NCBI GenBank assembly: GCA_023398165.1
Contig: JAEWSQ010000007.1
Coordinates: 1-64,000, forward strand
Source: Spirochaetota bacterium
GTDB lineage: Bacteria > Spirochaetota > Spirochaetia > Treponematales > Treponemataceae
Direction of reading: 5' to 3'
Length of the DNA: 64,000 bases
Shown here: positions 50,723 to 59,121 of the stretch, piece after piece
How positions within the stretch are numbered: the first letter of the stretch is position 1
Layout: every line of letters starts with the position of its first letter
Made by a program: the position numbers and the translations under genes
Notes under the pieces: model-generated
Told to the model about the DNA's origin: nothing
The model's input: the letters and a program-made list of their open reading frames with translations, nothing else
Databases searched by the model: none

Positions 50723-51481
50723 ATGATCATTTCAATCAAAAAAGAAAACATTGAAAGTGAACACATCTGCTGCGCCATTGGAAACGATGCTCAGAATAAA
50801 CAAAGAGCACTGCGAAAAAAGGAGTGGCTTAAAGAGAGATTTGATGAGGGGTTGGTATTTAAGAGACTCGACGAGCGTGGAAAAGTCTTTATAGAATACA
50901 TGAACATTGAATCAGCATGGAAGCCGGTGGAAGGAAAAAATTATTTTCTCATAAATTGTTTATGGGTGTCGGGAAAGTTTAAAGGTCAGGGGTATGCAAA
51001 ACAGCTGCTTGATGAATGTATAAGCGATGCAAAAAGAGAGCGTAAGGACGGAATTGCAGTAGTAAGTGCAGATAAAGATCGTCCCTTCCTGACTGATAAA
51101 AAGTTCTATCTGAAGCAGGGCTTTCAGACGGTAGACACCGCTTTTCCTTATTTTGAACTTCTTGCTCTCCGGTTTAATAAGGCAGAGATTCCTTCGTTTA
51201 CCAAAAAGGCTAAAGAAGGAAGATGCCCCAGTAAGACGGATTTTTTCTTTGTCTACAGTGATCAGTGTGTCTTTATGGATGAGTATGCTTCAATATTTTC
51301 TTCTGTTGTAAAACGGAACGGTTTTTCATCAGAGGTGAAAAAACTTTCTTCAAGTTCAGAAGCAAAAAAAGAGGGCAGTCCCTTTGGAACCCTCGGAGTA
51401 TATTTCAAGGGAACTTTTCTTACTCACGAGCTTATGACAGAAGATAAATTTGAAAAACTTATTCAGGAGAAATGCAGGTAG
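50723..51481 (+). CDS. YoaP-type GNAT acetyltransferase
   Basis: A 252-residue protein: residues about 1-160 are a GNAT acetyltransferase (INCLWVSGKFKGQGYAKQLLDECISDAK, acetyl-CoA loop), and the C-terminal part is the YoaP domain (FFFVYSDQCVFMDEY, a thioredoxin-like CxxM start). The ATG at 50723 with AAGGAT is chosen; the open frame extends far back into the previous gene. The substrate is unknown. Partnership with a GyrI-like binder suggests handling of a foreign small molecule. Confidence 0.82.
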   Translation: MIISIKKENIESEHICCAIGNDAQNKQRALRKKEWLKERFDEGLVFKRLDERGKVFIEYMNIESAWKPVEGKNYFLINCLWVSGKFKGQGYAKQLLDECISDAKRERKDGIAVVSADKDRPFLTDKKFYLKQGFQTVDTAFPYFELLALRFNKAEIPSFTKKAKEGRCPSKTDFFFVYSDQCVFMDEYASIFSSVVKRNGFSSEVKKLSSSSEAKKEGSPFGTLGVYFKGTFLTHELMTEDKFEKLIQEKCR

Positions 51482-51505
51482 AGGCGTTGCTAGTCTAATG
51501 CTCCG

Positions 51506-51535
51506 CCCTGTAAAGAAAAGAGAATTCATACAGGG
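51506..51535. terminator. Inverted repeat between convergent genes
   Basis: CCCTGTA and TACAGGG, exact 7-bp arms with a 16-nt loop, between the acetyltransferase and the leftward phosphatase gene. No T-run follows, so terminator function is uncertain. Confidence 0.35.
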
Positions 51536-51559
51536 AGATGTTACGGGTAGTAATAGATA

Positions 51560-52036
51560 TTAAGACAAATAAGAAAGGAACCCTTCACAACCTTCAAGTA
51601 CATCCCGGTAGGTAAGATCAAAATTCCCGGTGTACCAGGGATCTGCAATATCTCCTTTGCGTGAAGTAAAATCCATGAGAAGGTGCATCTTGCCTTCTGT
51701 ATCTTCCCCTAAAATCCTTTTCATGTTAATCAGGTTATGACGATCCATGCCGATGAGAAAATCGTAGTCTTCATAATCATCGATCGTGATCTGCCTCGCC
51801 TTTTTTCCCGCGCAGGAAATTCCCAAAGATGAAAGGATCCGGGCTGTTCCCCTGTGAACCGGATTCCCGAGTTCCTCTGTGCTGGTTGCTGCCGATTCTA
51901 TGTGAAACAGATCGGCGTACCCTTCCTTTTGAACCATATCTTTGAAAATAAATTCCGCCAAGGGAGAGCGGCATATATTTCCATGGCAGATAAACAGTAC
52001 CCGTATTTTTTTACCGTTTCCTTTATTATGCATCAT
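51560..52036 (-). CDS. Low-molecular-weight protein-tyrosine phosphatase
   Basis: A 158-residue phosphatase: P-loop VLFICHGNICRSPLAEF (Cys19-Arg25 region), SAATSTEELGNPVH, and the acid loop DPWYTGNFD with the general-acid Asp. Substrates could be phosphotyrosines or sugar phosphates. RBS AAGGA. It follows the pentapeptide gene by 11 bp, last of three leftward genes. Confidence 0.92.
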   Translation of the reverse strand: MMHNKGNGKKIRVLFICHGNICRSPLAEFIFKDMVQKEGYADLFHIESAATSTEELGNPVHRGTARILSSLGISCAGKKARQITIDDYEDYDFLIGMDRHNLINMKRILGEDTEGKMHLLMDFTSRKGDIADPWYTGNFDLTYRDVLEGCEGFLSYLS

Positions 52037-52047
52037 AAAAATCCTTG

Positions 52048-52662
52048 TTATTGTGTAATGTGTATATTTAGATATTCCAAAAATGATTCTGCATCCGGCA
52101 TTGAAAAGACGGCATTCTTCACTATATTATCAAAAGGATTGATGGAATAACTTTTCGCTTTTGAGAAGTCTGCTTTTGAAAGGTTGCAGCCGCTGAAACT
52201 TGTCTTGTCAAAAATAGATTCATCAAAGTTTGATTCGCTCATGATGCAGTTCATAAAATCGCAGTTCTTTATCAGGCATTTTTTAAAGTACTGCTTCTTT
52301 AAATTATTCTGAGAAAAAACAGTGCTGTCTACTATACATGATGTGAAGGAAGGTGAAAAACTGAATGAGGAACAGGATGCAAAGCTTAAGCCCATGATTT
52401 TGCAGTCATCAAAAACGCAGCTGTCAATCGTAGTTTTATCAAGAGAAGTAACAATGAACGTGCAGTGTTCAAATGTGCACGATCTAAATGTAAGACGTGA
52501 AAGGGACGTGTTATTAAAAATACAATGTGAAAAAACGCACTCATCAAAGGTATTCCCGTTAAACTGCACAGCCGAAAAATCGAGCTGTAAAAACTGCAGG
52601 TCCTCACAGTAATCCTCTTCCGTAAGGAATTCCTGAATAGAAGATTGAGTAATAATTTCCAT
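52048..52662 (-). CDS. Pentapeptide-repeat protein
   Basis: A 204-residue protein with roughly twenty tandem A(D/N)LXX-like units in the looser C/F-x-x form, for example NTFDECVFSHCIFNNTSLSR, FDDCKIMGLSFASC and SNFDESIFDKTSFSGCNL. The fold is a right-handed square beta-helix. Some relatives protect DNA gyrase by mimicking DNA; most have no known role. It starts 4 nt after the esterase gene stop. Confidence 0.85.
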   Translation of the reverse strand: MEIITQSSIQEFLTEEDYCEDLQFLQLDFSAVQFNGNTFDECVFSHCIFNNTSLSRLTFRSCTFEHCTFIVTSLDKTTIDSCVFDDCKIMGLSFASCSSFSFSPSFTSCIVDSTVFSQNNLKKQYFKKCLIKNCDFMNCIMSESNFDESIFDKTSFSGCNLSKADFSKAKSYSINPFDNIVKNAVFSMPDAESFLEYLNIHITQ

Positions 52663-52666
52663 AAAA

Positions 52667-53809
52667 TTAATCCCTGGTAAAAAGATTTTTTATAAAAGAA
52701 GAAAGAATAAGACTTGCCTTTTTGTGAGACAGATAACCGGGATGTTCGCGTGAGCCTTCTTCTCCCTTTTCCATGGCGGGGAGTCTTACATAGTAAACGT
52801 TTGTGCCTCCCGTTTTTTTAAAACGATCAATAGCTTCAAGTATATTTGGTTCCATTTCACTTCCAAGCATGCCGTAAGCCCAAATAATTTTTGAATCCGG
52901 ATTTTTCTCTCTAACTTGTATGAGAAATTTGCAGGCCGAAACTATAAATGTTTCTGCGTCCTCAGTATTAAATGTACCGTCTGCATTTAGTCTCTGTTTA
53001 TAAATGATTCCAGTTTCAGGATCTTTCCATGGAGGATTTCTAAATGAGCTTGAGTCATTGGTTCCAAGATTTATAACCACAACATCAGCTATATTCTTTG
53101 TAAAATCATATTCCTCATGTGCTCCGCTTTTTACCGCTTTTTCTCCGGAAGCTAATCCGCAGATTTGTGAATAGTATTTAGGGATTGCACAGGCAATATT
53201 ATTATCCCAGGCGCAGTACACACCCCATCCGCTCTGGCTCACCACACGGAAATCGGCATCAAGGTTCTCCGCTGTCATATAGGCATAGGTGTTTGCACAG
53301 GTAAACCACGATGAAATCCAGTCCATTTCACTTTTTGCTCCGATTGTTCCTTCTCCGGAGGTAATACTGTCTCCTGTAAATTCTATTAAGATATTCTTTT
53401 TGCACAGGGGATGGAAAATATCAGTATTTTCATGGGGTGTTATAACTTTAACGGAGTGAAAACTCAAGATATGATTTACGTCTCCCGCCATTGCCTGGGT
53501 ATCTTTAAGTATTCGTATATGCTGTACATTCTGCGCATTTAAATTCCGTGCAATGCAGTACCACTGTTTCCCCTTGAGCACCATGAACCGGGAAACCCAT
53601 GCACCATTAATAAAAACGCTTACCCAGCTTTCGTACACGGTGTAGTCGCTCTCAATTTCTACCCATAGTTCACAGGCTTTCACCGCACATTCAAAACCGC
53701 TTCCTGTCCAAAAAGTGTGGAGGGAACCTGTGCCGTTAGAAAAAGGCGGAACGCGGCCTAAAACCTTCAGATGAGGAATATCGTGCATATTTTTTTGTAT
53801 AGTATTCAT
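52667..53809 (-). CDS. SGNH/GDSL esterase, CE2-like
   Basis: A 380-residue protein with an N-terminal jelly-roll (about 20-125: HTFWTGSGFECAVKACELWVE) and a C-terminal SGNH hydrolase: IEFTGDSITSGEG (Ser nucleophile), VVINLGTNDSS and REHPGYLSHKKAS (catalytic His). This order is that of CE2 deacetylases acting on acetylated glucans or mannans. No signal peptide is visible, so it may act inside the cell on imported sugars. No RBS; a promoter lies 7 nt before the ATG. Confidence 0.82.
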   Translation of the reverse strand: MNTIQKNMHDIPHLKVLGRVPPFSNGTGSLHTFWTGSGFECAVKACELWVEIESDYTVYESWVSVFINGAWVSRFMVLKGKQWYCIARNLNAQNVQHIRILKDTQAMAGDVNHILSFHSVKVITPHENTDIFHPLCKKNILIEFTGDSITSGEGTIGAKSEMDWISSWFTCANTYAYMTAENLDADFRVVSQSGWGVYCAWDNNIACAIPKYYSQICGLASGEKAVKSGAHEEYDFTKNIADVVVINLGTNDSSSFRNPPWKDPETGIIYKQRLNADGTFNTEDAETFIVSACKFLIQVREKNPDSKIIWAYGMLGSEMEPNILEAIDRFKKTGGTNVYYVRLPAMEKGEEGSREHPGYLSHKKASLILSSFIKNLFTRD

Positions 53810-53816
53810 GATTTAC

Positions 53817-53845
53817 AGTATGATAAGAAAATGCCGGAATTGCAA
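53817..53845 (-). promoter_or_regulatory. Sigma-70 promoter of the esterase gene, abutting its start
   Basis: On the minus strand, TTGCAA (53845-53840), a 17-nt spacer and CATACT (53822-53817); the ATG follows after 7 nt with no Shine-Dalgarno. The -35 box lies inside the terminator hairpin of the upstream Bce permease gene. Confidence 0.5.
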
Positions 53846-53864
53846 GCAGTATGCAGTTCCGGCA
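53828..53864 (-). terminator. Intrinsic terminator of the Bce operon
   Basis: Arms TGCCGGAATTGC (53832-53843) and GCAGTTCCGGCA (53853-53864) pair almost fully; read on the minus strand, TTTTCTTA follows. It lies about 50 bp past the permease stop. Confidence 0.75.
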
Positions 53865-53915
53865 GACTTTTTCTTACGTGATGTTTTATAAACAGGTGAA
53901 CTTAAGGATTAGTTG

Positions 53916-55892
53916 TTATGCAGCATGAACTATTTTATAGTACGTCTTTGCAGTTCTAAGGTACACAAGGGTATAAATGATGAAGAATACTGCAATTGTT
54001 ATGAGGGTTGTTGCAGCAAAAAGTCCTATATTTACAAGATAGAGCGCTTCAAGAAGCAGAACCATGAGGCGGAATGCAAATGCAATGTGAAGAACCGCAG
54101 CTCCAATGGGCAGAAAGAATACCATAATAACCTGTCTGTTGATGGACGTTTTAACTTCGGTATCGCTCATGCCTACCTTTGTCATGATTAAAAATCTTTC
54201 TTTGTCTTCAAAACCTTCGGTAATCTGTTTATAGTACATGATGAGAACCGTTGCCATAAGAAACAGGGTTCCAAGGAAAATACCGAGGAATAAGAAGCTG
54301 CCGTACATTTCATACAGATCGCTGCGTTCGGCATCACGGGCAATGATTTTTAAACCAGCTCCCTCTTTTTTATAGTACTCTAAAGAATCATACAGTGTCC
54401 TTGAGAAGCTCATTTTTTCTTCGGGAGTGAGCTCTGAAAGATTAATTCCAGCAGAATAATTTCGTGTAAATGCGGGAGTGCTTCCGTCAATGGAAAACTG
54501 CGAAACACGGGTAAACTCGGAATCGGAAAGAACTATGAAAAAGGATTTGATTACGGTTCCTGAACTCAAATTCAGTAGCGGGAATTCTTTAATTTTTTCT
54601 TTTATTCTGTATGAAGTATCGGCAAGCTGAAGAGAAGACTCAGAAAGAGTATGATGCTTTTCACAAATAAGAATTTCATTATCAGTCAGGGCGGCGGATT
54701 TTTTCATGATTTTATTATAATCGCTTATACCGATACACAACACAAAAGACCGTTCTTTCAGATCCCTGGAAGAGAGTACTTTTTTATCAGAGTCGCTGTT
54801 GGTATACAGGAGGTTGCAAATATCAAGAGTAGTAATCGAAACATTCCTGTCTTTTGCATCTTTGATGATTTCAGATTCAACTCCTGACAGAGATGAAAAC
54901 GGCGCATTGGTAATATCAATAGAAATATCATGCGGATAATTTGTGCGCAGTGCGTCTTCGCTTCCAATGTACAGTGATGCAGTTGTAGAAATCATAAAAA
55001 GAACCATGGTGCTTAGTATGCAGATATTGGCAAGACCCGCAGCGTTCTGCTTCATACGGTACAGCAGTCCCGAGACAGATGTGAAATTTTTTGTCTGATA
55101 ATAAAAGTTTTTGTTTTTTTTCAAAGCCTTTAATACCGTTATGCTTCCTGCAGTAAACAAAAGGTAGGTTCCGATTACAACGCTTATTACGACAGGAAAG
55201 AAAAAAATTATAACAGATACACCTGAAGAAACAGTCAGCGAAAAAACGTATCCAATTCCTAAAAAGGTAAGACCAAAAATTGTTGAAATCAGTTTTGTCT
55301 TCGGTTCTTTTTCACCGGTACTGCTTCCTTTTAAAAGCTGAATTGGATTCGACATGCTGATACTAAACACATTGAAAATAAGAATAAGGGCGAATAGTGC
55401 AGAAAAAACGGCACAGCTCATTATAAGGGGCTTAACAGAAAAGATATAACGCAGCGCAATATTCATGCGGAGCATTTTCAGGAGCAGAAAAAATATCAGC
55501 TTGCAGAAAAGAGAGCCGAGTAAAAATCCGAGAACTATAGTCAAAGTAAAGGTAATAAATGTTTCCATAAAAAGGACAAGGGCAATGTGAGGTTTCCCGA
55601 GTCCAAGAATGTTGAATAACCCGATTTCCTTTTTTCTCCGTTTGAGAATAAAACTGTTAGTGTAAAACAGGAAAATAACAGAAAAAATTACTGCAACGTA
55701 GCGGCCCATGTTGAATAACGAAATTGCGTAACCGGCGCCGTAGATGTCGTTCATGCTTTCATTCAAAGATAAAAAGGAAATAATATAAAACATTGCAAAG
55801 GTAATAATGCAGGTTATTATGTAGGGCAAATAAATCGGTGAATTTTTCTTAATATTGCTCAGTGCCAGTTTTGTGAAGAAAAAATTATTCAT
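53916..55892 (-). CDS. BceB-type ABC permease
   Basis: A 658-residue, ten-segment permease with FtsX-like halves and a large extracytoplasmic loop of about 200 residues between segments 7 and 8 (about 315-520), the hallmark of BceB peptide-antibiotic sensors/detoxifiers. The N-terminus ALSNIKKNSPIYLPYIITC is typical. Such permeases sense bacitracin-like or lantibiotic peptides and relay flux to the kinase. Its ATG overlaps the ATPase gene by 8 bp. Confidence 0.9.
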   Translation of the reverse strand: MNNFFFTKLALSNIKKNSPIYLPYIITCIITFAMFYIISFLSLNESMNDIYGAGYAISLFNMGRYVAVIFSVIFLFYTNSFILKRRKKEIGLFNILGLGKPHIALVLFMETFITFTLTIVLGFLLGSLFCKLIFFLLLKMLRMNIALRYIFSVKPLIMSCAVFSALFALILIFNVFSISMSNPIQLLKGSSTGEKEPKTKLISTIFGLTFLGIGYVFSLTVSSGVSVIIFFFPVVISVVIGTYLLFTAGSITVLKALKKNKNFYYQTKNFTSVSGLLYRMKQNAAGLANICILSTMVLFMISTTASLYIGSEDALRTNYPHDISIDITNAPFSSLSGVESEIIKDAKDRNVSITTLDICNLLYTNSDSDKKVLSSRDLKERSFVLCIGISDYNKIMKKSAALTDNEILICEKHHTLSESSLQLADTSYRIKEKIKEFPLLNLSSGTVIKSFFIVLSDSEFTRVSQFSIDGSTPAFTRNYSAGINLSELTPEEKMSFSRTLYDSLEYYKKEGAGLKIIARDAERSDLYEMYGSFLFLGIFLGTLFLMATVLIMYYKQITEGFEDKERFLIMTKVGMSDTEVKTSINRQVIMVFFLPIGAAVLHIAFAFRLMVLLLEALYLVNIGLFAATTLITIAVFFIIYTLVYLRTAKTYYKIVHAA

Positions 55893-56652
55893 CGCTTCCT
55901 TCCTTCTTTGCCAAAAATGAAAGGCTGTCGGAAATCTTCTGGTACATTTCCTGATCGGTAGAAGAAGCCTTATACAGCTGATGAAAAATTTTACCGTCTT
56001 TAATAAATAGAACTCTCTTTGCCCTCGAAGCAGCCTTAATACTGTGGGTTACCATTAAGAGAGTCTGCCCTCCGTTATTAATTTTATTGAATAAATCGAG
56101 CAGTTCATCGGTTGCGCGGGAATCCAGGGCGCCTGTAGGTTCATCGGCAAAAATTAAATGAGGTTTTGTTATTAAAGCACGGGCTGCAGCCGCTCTTTGC
56201 TTTTGGCCGCCGGAAACTTCATAGGGGAATTTGTCAAGAATATCGCAGATGCCCAGTTTTTCTGCAATAGGCGCAAGCGTTTTTTCCATTTCTCTATGGC
56301 CTTTTTTTGCAAGAACGAGGGGCAGATAAATATTGTCGCGGATGGAGAAGGTGTCCAGAAGATTAAAATCCTGAAAAATGAAACCAAGATTATTTCTCCG
56401 GTAATCCGACAGTTCTTTTTCCTTCATTTGAACAATACTTTTATCGTTAATTATCACATCGCCGGAAGTCGGTTTATCAAGAGAGGCGAGAACATTTAAA
56501 AGCGTTGTTTTCCCGGAACCTGATTCTCCCATTATTGCCGCATATTCACCCTCTTCGATCGAGAACGTGACTCCGCTTAAGGCCTGTACCTGGTTTCCTC
56601 CGAACCGTGTCGTGTATACTTTTTTTACATTTTGAACATCAAGTAAGGGCAT
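55885..56652 (-). CDS. BceA-type ABC ATPase
   Basis: A 255-residue ATPase: Walker A GESGSGKTTL near residue 43, signature VSGGQKQRAAAARAL, Walker B LIFADEPTGALD and H-loop MVTHS. It powers the BceB permease. The start is MPLLDVQNV at 56652 with GAGGAG seven bases upstream. The frame stays open to 56895, but that extension reaches into the kinase gene region and has no family homology that I can see. Confidence 0.92.
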   Translation of the reverse strand: MPLLDVQNVKKVYTTRFGGNQVQALSGVTFSIEEGEYAAIMGESGSGKTTLLNVLASLDKPTSGDVIINDKSIVQMKEKELSDYRRNNLGFIFQDFNLLDTFSIRDNIYLPLVLAKKGHREMEKTLAPIAEKLGICDILDKFPYEVSGGQKQRAAAARALITKPHLIFADEPTGALDSRATDELLDLFNKINNGGQTLLMVTHSIKAASRAKRVLFIKDGKIFHQLYKASSTDQEMYQKISDSLSFLAKKEGSDE

Positions 56653-56787
56653 TACAAACTCCTCGTGTATATAAGCTGTATGGAAACAGATGTCTCCAGC
56701 ACAAGGTTTAATTTCCTGTGCTGAGTAAGAGTGTACCGGCCGGTGTTTCTTTTTTCCATTGAAAAAGCTGACAGAAACTTTTTGTGT

Positions 56788-56803
56788 CTTACATTTTTGT
56801 AAG
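56788..56803. promoter_or_regulatory. BceR-type operator upstream of the ATPase gene
   Basis: CTTACA-TTTT-TGTAAG, an exact inverted repeat matching the TNACA-N4-TGTAA site known for BceR-like regulators. It lies 136 bp before bceA in the 163-bp gap after the kinase gene. That gap also has a GCACAAGG/CCTGTGC hairpin (56699-56721) and an ACCGGCCGGT palindrome. Confidence 0.6.
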
Positions 56804-56815
56804 GTACGGAAAATA

Positions 56816-57829
56816 TTATACGGATTTCTTGTGCATAGAAAGGAAGACTCTTGTTCCTCTGCCGCTTTGCGAAGCAAACGAGAGTGTATGTCCAAGCATT
56901 TTTAAAATGGTCTTGGAAAGGTACAGCCCCAGCCCGCTTGCCTTTTTGTCGAGTCTTCCGTTGCATCCGGTAAAACCTTTTTCCCCCAGCCTTTGAATAT
57001 CTTCAGCCGAAATTCCAATACCGGTGTCCTCTATGACAAGTACATCTTCTTTGTATTCATCCATATAGACTGATATTCTGCCGTTTTTTGTGTATTTAAG
57101 CGCATTTGAAATAATCTGATCTATAACAAAGGAAAGCCACTTTTCATCGCTCAGTACGTGAGCACTGAACTCATTCAGTACAAGAGTATTTTTAGAAGAA
57201 ATGAATAATGGTGCAAACTTCTTTACAGACTGTTTTACAATTGCGTAAATATCAACCTTTGAAAAGACGAAATCTGTCTGCGGCGATCCTATACGGATAT
57301 ACTGCAGCGCCATATCTGCATACTGCTCTATTTTAAGAAGTTCCTGAGTAATAACAGAATCCAGCTCAGTCCCCCGTTTTCCGCCTGATGATTGTATATG
57401 AGCTTTTAAAGCGGTAAGAGGTGTTTTTATTTCATGCGTCCACAGGGTAAAGTAGTTTTCTGTTTCACTCAGTTTTTTCTCATACTCCGAAGAAATGGCG
57501 GTATATGATTCATTGAATTTTACTATGCAGTCTTCATACGATTTTTCGATGCCGTATGCATCTTGAGGCAGCGCATCTATTGCATGGGGAATTGATTCGT
57601 ACAAAGATTCAAGCTTTTTGTTTTTTTTATAATACAGATAAAACTCGATGCATGAACCGGTAAGGGATGCGGCAAATGTGAGTAAAAGCGTATACGAAAG
57701 AATTTCCGCCGGCAGGGAAAAAATAAAGGAAAGAGTGTAAAAGATGACTGTAAAAAAGAGCAGTACGATGCAGAGCAATAATTTAGATCTGATGTATGAG
57801 CATAAAAGGTTCGGGAGGTTTTTTTTCAT
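56816..57829 (-). CDS. BceS-type intramembrane histidine kinase
   Basis: A 337-residue kinase with two N-terminal membrane segments (about 16-38, 43-65) and almost no outside loop, as in intramembrane-sensing BceS kinases. The H-box is TLWTHEIKTPLTALK (His near 139), followed by N-box ISNALKYTKNGR, EDTGIGIS and GLGLYLSK. It probably senses through the Bce transporter. Its start overlaps the regulator stop (ATGA). Confidence 0.92.
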   Translation of the reverse strand: MKKNLPNLLCSYIRSKLLLCIVLLFFTVIFYTLSFIFSLPAEILSYTLLLTFAASLTGSCIEFYLYYKKNKKLESLYESIPHAIDALPQDAYGIEKSYEDCIVKFNESYTAISSEYEKKLSETENYFTLWTHEIKTPLTALKAHIQSSGGKRGTELDSVITQELLKIEQYADMALQYIRIGSPQTDFVFSKVDIYAIVKQSVKKFAPLFISSKNTLVLNEFSAHVLSDEKWLSFVIDQIISNALKYTKNGRISVYMDEYKEDVLVIEDTGIGISAEDIQRLGEKGFTGCNGRLDKKASGLGLYLSKTILKMLGHTLSFASQSGRGTRVFLSMHKKSV

Positions 57830-58494
57830 ACAATATAGCCTTGACCTTTTTTTGTATGAATAAAATCAGGAAATCCTGCTTCTTCGATTTTTTTCCGCAA
57901 TCTGTTAACATTGACGGTAAGGGTATTGTCGTCAACAAAACAGTCATCGCTCCACAGCCTGTTCATGAGAGAATCGCGGCTTACAATAGTATTCTTATTC
58001 TCAACAAGAGTGAGCAGTATGCGGAATTCATTTTTTGTCAATTCATAGCGTTTATCGAGTGCGGTAAAAGAAGCATCATCGGTATTGAGAATGAGTCCTT
58101 TGTGTGCAAGAAGCTCCGAGCGGGGTGTAAAACTGTATGTTCTGCGCAGAAGTGCCTGAATTTTTGCGGTAAGAACATGAAGATCAAAGGGTTTTGCAAT
58201 AAAATCATCCGCTCCCATGTTAATAGCCATAAGAATATTCATGTTGTCTGCCGACGATGAAAGAAATATAACGGGAACTTTTGACACTTCGCGGATTTTT
58301 GTACACCAGTGGTATCCGTTGAAGCAGGGGAGGGTTATATCCATGAGAACAAGGTGCGCCTTGGCAGAGGTAAACTCAGACAGAATATCTTTAAAATCGA
58401 GCGCGCAGTATACGGTAAAATCCCAGGATTCAAGGTGTTTTTGAAGAGAAGAGGCTATGGTCTGATCATCTTCTACAATAAAAATGGTATACAT
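57826..58494 (-). CDS. BceR-type response regulator (OmpR family)
   Basis: A 222-residue regulator. The receiver has FIVEDDQTI, phospho-acceptor LMDITLP (Asp near 51), the Thr/Ser region FLSSSADN and Lys in IAKPFD. The C-terminal winged helix is ELTKNEFRILLTLVENKN through DDNTLTVNVNRLRKKI. First gene of the regulator-kinase-ATPase-permease operon. The ATG at 58494 is preferred over an adjacent GTG; no clear RBS. Confidence 0.93.
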   Translation of the reverse strand: MYTIFIVEDDQTIASSLQKHLESWDFTVYCALDFKDILSEFTSAKAHLVLMDITLPCFNGYHWCTKIREVSKVPVIFLSSSADNMNILMAINMGADDFIAKPFDLHVLTAKIQALLRRTYSFTPRSELLAHKGLILNTDDASFTALDKRYELTKNEFRILLTLVENKNTIVSRDSLMNRLWSDDCFVDDNTLTVNVNRLRKKIEEAGFPDFIHTKKGQGYIV

Positions 58495-58565
58495 CACGCT
58501 ACTGTATCAAATTACCCTGAATTCTTCCAGAGAGTAAAAAATACTTAAAACAGCTGTGTGTCTGC

Positions 58566-58593
58566 TTTAAAATAGCTGAATATGTGTTACAAT
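58566..58593 (+). promoter_or_regulatory. Promoter of the FecR/barrel operon
   Basis: TTTAAA (58566-58571), a 16-nt spacer and TACAAT (58588-58593), 39 bp before the ATG at 58632. The RBS is GAGGAG. The -10 box overlaps GTTACAATGCATGTAC, a near-palindrome resembling the BceR-type site but with a 5-nt spacer. Confidence 0.5.
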
Positions 58594-58631
58594 GCATGTA
58601 CGGAGAGTTTTGTAGGTTCGAGGAGATCTTC

Positions 58632-59120
58632 ATGAATATGAAAAAGTTCTTTTTGAAGACATTGTTATGTTTCACGGTTTTTTTATCTTTGAGCTCTTTT
58701 TTATCAGCTCAAAGCGCTTCCTTTTTTACAACAGTATATGAGGCTGAAACGCTTACATGGGAACAGGCTGCCTTTCTTGCAATGGCAGGTACAGAACGTG
58801 TCTCCGACAGCGTATCACCTAACGTTGCATGGGAAGCTCTCAGTAAGACACAGTGGTATACGAATATTCCTCAAAGAGATGCGCCTATAACTGCTTCTCA
58901 ATTCAGTTACCTGCTTGCGATGGCTTTTAATGTCAAAGGCGGCTTGTGGTTTACCCTGTTCAGATCCGAACGCTATGCATACCGTGAAATGGTTTTTAAA
59001 AAGGTTGTTCCAGGTTCAACAGATCCGGGATCAACGCTTAAAGGAACAGATGCGATGAAGATTCTTGAAAAGGCAATAGCGTATTTCCCCTTGGAAAGCG
59101 AAGCAGAGGGAGGAAATTAA
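58632..59120 (+). CDS. Secreted protein with an SLH-like segment
   Basis: A 162-residue exported protein (signal peptide MNMKKFFLKTLLCFTVFLSLSSFLSA). The mature part, with QAAFLAMAGTERV, DAPITASQFSYLLAMAFNVKGG and KGTDAMKILEKAI, has the spacing of an S-layer-homology-type module, though weakly. It stands directly before a barrel gene (1-nt gap), so a porin-associated periplasmic role is likely. I recognise no named family. Confidence 0.55.
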   Translation: MNMKKFFLKTLLCFTVFLSLSSFLSAQSASFFTTVYEAETLTWEQAAFLAMAGTERVSDSVSPNVAWEALSKTQWYTNIPQRDAPITASQFSYLLAMAFNVKGGLWFTLFRSERYAYREMVFKKVVPGSTDPGSTLKGTDAMKILEKAIAYFPLESEAEGGN

Positions 59121-59121
59121 T

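Noticed and set aside
56653..56895. 81-residue N-terminal extension of the Bce ATPase
   Set aside because: It runs across the intergenic operator and into the kinase gene. The family start MPLLDVQNV has GAGGAG immediately upstream.
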